The notes under the pieces are model-generated. The model had not been told where the DNA came from, ran no database searches, and saw only the letters and a list, made by a program, of their open reading frames with translations. A program made the translations under genes and the position numbers. A stretch of DNA of 64,000 nt from Klebsormidium nitens (Eukaryota > Streptophyta > Klebsormidiophyceae > Klebsormidiales > Klebsormidiaceae), in NCBI GenBank assembly GCA_000708835.1, contig DF237109.1, positions 62,001-126,000 of the forward strand, given 5' to 3'. The first letter of the stretch is position 1; each line of letters starts with the position of its first letter. This document shows positions 62,049 through 64,000 of this stretch, piece after piece.

Positions 62049-63952
62049 TCAGCTCGCCGGTTGCCGCCGGCCCAGGGACAAGGTCCGCTTCCACGGCTCT
62101 TGCACTTGTCTGACCGTCCACTTCACCTTGTGGGGCAGCGTCTGCGAGCGGTAGCGCTCCTTCCGGTCCTCCAGCGACTCGTGCGGCTTCTCCACAATGT
62201 CCAGGTACTGGGCCTCACGCCAGAAAAAGTAAAAGGCAACAGCTGCGCCGGGGCCCACCACAAGGGTCGCCGCCGCAAAGAGCGCGGCAGCCTGGAGGCC
62301 CTCTTGAACGAGGGGGATCATGAGAAAGCCTGTACGGAATCGCATTGCGTCAACATCCATCGCCTTCATGACACCTCACCACCGCGAACAATTTTCTTGT
62401 CGTGTCCGCCATCGCTTTTGGACAGGAAGAACGGGTAGGCGTGTTGTTCGAACCACTCGAGAGACTTTGATCGAGCAGGTTCCGATCGTCACACCAGCAC
62501 TCCTCACCCAGATTTCTACTCGAATCTCAAATGCAAATGTACACTGATCAGCCAGCTTAGACAGTTGCTCGGCACACAGATTCCGACAAGACTTGCCGCG
62601 CCCACCTGCCCAGAGCACGATCTCGTCGACCCAGATGAAGAGGATGGTGTGCAGGTGCCCCTCGTAGTGCATCAGCACGTTATACAGGCTGCTCACGATC
62701 GTCGGGTCCTTGATCACCGCAATGATTGCATACATGTGCCAAGCGATGCACCCGCCCGCAATGATGAGCAGCGAGTTCATCGCCGCGCGGTGGCCCTTGA
62801 TCTGCTCCCTGTCAATGGCAGCAGCAACGGTCGTGTGCTTGTGCATCTTTGGCGGCCCGCGGCCGAAGGGGCTCCAGATGAGCTGCCACAGGAGGGGCGT
62901 GGTGAAAAAGAGCGCGGTGTTCCAGATAAACTTGGCCTTGTCGTGGCTCAGCACCATGCCCGCCAGGAACGGGATGAAGCCCACTATGACCACCACGCAC
63001 GCAGCCACAATGCGCGCCTGGTGGACGCGCTTCGGCCGCACGTCGTGGTCGAACTTGAGGGCGGTTGACGCGACCTGCAGGAAGGAAAGCTGGCTCGAGC
63101 GCGGACCAATGGCCGGGGGGGTGCACAGGTCCCGACTGAGCCCTCTTAGTAGAGAAATTCCGCAGGCGGAGGCTCTGGAAGCGAGGGCTCTGAAGAATGA
63201 CAGCTCATCTAGATGCAAGAAAAAGGTTTCAGCACTACGGTGGATCCAATTAGCGGCCGCCTCGGACATTCACAGCCGTCGATAGAACCATCCAGCACTT
63301 CCAAGGGCGGGTCTGGTTGCGACCATTCTTGGCCCGCTTGCGGTGCGCACCTTGTTGAAGCTGAGGTAGGCCACGATCCAGACGAGCGGCGTGATGACGT
63401 ATGACCCGATGACGAGCGCCACGACCACGACCAGCGTGTAAAAGTGCACGAAGAAGTTGGTGCGCGCGTCCACGCGGGACGACTCAATGGCGCCCGCCAT
63501 CTGCCAGCCCAAGTGGGTCGTGATCTGCAAGAGTGGCAGGCAGGGGCTTCATCAGATTGGACTGGTTTCATGTATACTGGGAATCGGCAGACAGATCCTG
63601 CCGTGATAGTAAGCCTACTCGATCAATGCAGGATACAGATTCCGCACCTCTTACCCTCAGCAAGCAGCAATCATGATACGATATCCAAACAGTATGACAA
63701 ATCCAACTATGGTGCTGTGCCAAAGATCGCACACAGTGCATGGCCCTTCACAATGACTACAAAGAGCCGCTACGAGCAGACGACAGCAGAGCTATACTAT
63801 GACAAAAGAAAGAGAGAGCAACAGGAGTCAACAACTCTTACAAAGTATCCCAGCGGAATGATGCCGTACGTCTCGCTGTTGGCCATGGTCTCAAAGAAGG
63901 GCACAACAAAGCCCAGGAAGGCGTCAAACCCCAAGATCCCAACGTAGTGCGG
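62049..63952 (-). CDS. Multi-pass membrane protein of unknown function (5' end outside window)
   Basis: Four exons (63842-63952, 63351-63524, 62606-63074, 62049-62329) join in frame to 344 residues. I do not recognise the family. Seven or eight hydrophobic segments are visible: YVGILGFDAFLGFVVPFF, FYTLVVVVALVIGSYVITP, RIVAACVVVIVGFIPFLAG, FIWNTALFFTTPLLWQLIW, LLIIAGGCIAWHMYAIIAV, TILFIWVDEIVLWAGFLMIP, GLQAAALFAAATLVVGPGAA. Acidic and His residues sit near membrane segments (HMYAI, WVDEIV, HYEGHLHT), and a basic tail follows the last one. The first visible exon is preceded by a good acceptor (TTCTTTTACAG), so coding probably continues upstream beyond 64000; an in-frame ATG at 63973 is an alternative start. 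The stop codon TGA is clear. Confidence 0.75.
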
Positions 63953-64000
63953 CTGTAAAAGAACAAGGTGCATGGTAAGCAAGCAAAAGGAGGTAGCGCA

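Overview
The window is nuclear DNA of an intron-rich green eukaryote. A plastid thioredoxin z, a plastid ribosomal protein uL4 precursor, the HEN2 (rather than MTR4) form of the exosome helicase, a plant-type Rab11/RABA GTPase and a heat-shock-factor-binding protein point to a streptophyte (charophyte alga or early land plant). The species cannot be fixed from the sequence alone. All gene models were built by hand from GT-AG (two GC-AG, one AT-AC) junctions plus remembered family sequences. In the ten complete models the summed exon lengths are divisible by three and give one open frame.

Layout, left to right: 1-2289 no supported gene; 2290-15648 (-) a 20-exon C2/MUN/GRAM-like trafficking protein; 16436-18752 (+) thioredoxin z; 19838-20727 (-) HSBP with a U12-type AT-AC intron; 21479-25423 (+) TlyA-family S4/FtsJ rRNA methyltransferase; 25424-28526 a repeat-like spacer with a 487-base gap of N; 28527-32507 (-) DNAJC21/JJJ1; 33451-36116 (+) Rab11/RABA; 37144-42801 (-) CWC22; 43910-45993 (+) plastid ribosomal protein L4; 46964-56045 (-) HEN2; 56461-61098 (+) SPOUT1/C9orf114-type methyltransferase; 62049-63952 (-) the 3' part of an unrecognised multi-pass membrane protein.

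The eleven genes alternate strand without exception, so the window consists of five head-to-head pairs with short shared 5' spacers (about 0.4-1.1 kb), separated by tail-to-tail spacers (about 1-3 kb) that carry the repeat-like sequence. Several genes act in RNA and ribosome metabolism (TlyA-like and SPOUT methyltransferases, DNAJC21, CWC22, uL4c, HEN2). Thioredoxin z and uL4c act in plastid gene expression, and the C2/MUN protein and the Rab act in membrane traffic.

The most unusual structural signal is a ladder of exon-edge echoes. At three introns in two genes, the real 3' splice site plus the first 20-80 bases of its exon is repeated two or three times upstream in the same intron, at about 117-167 base spacing. 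Other introns hold diverged tandem duplications of non-exonic sequence, so local tandem duplication seems to be how these introns grow. Other points of interest are the AT-AC intron in HSBP, a stop-free intron of 3n length in CWC22, and a C2-MUN-GRAM domain order.
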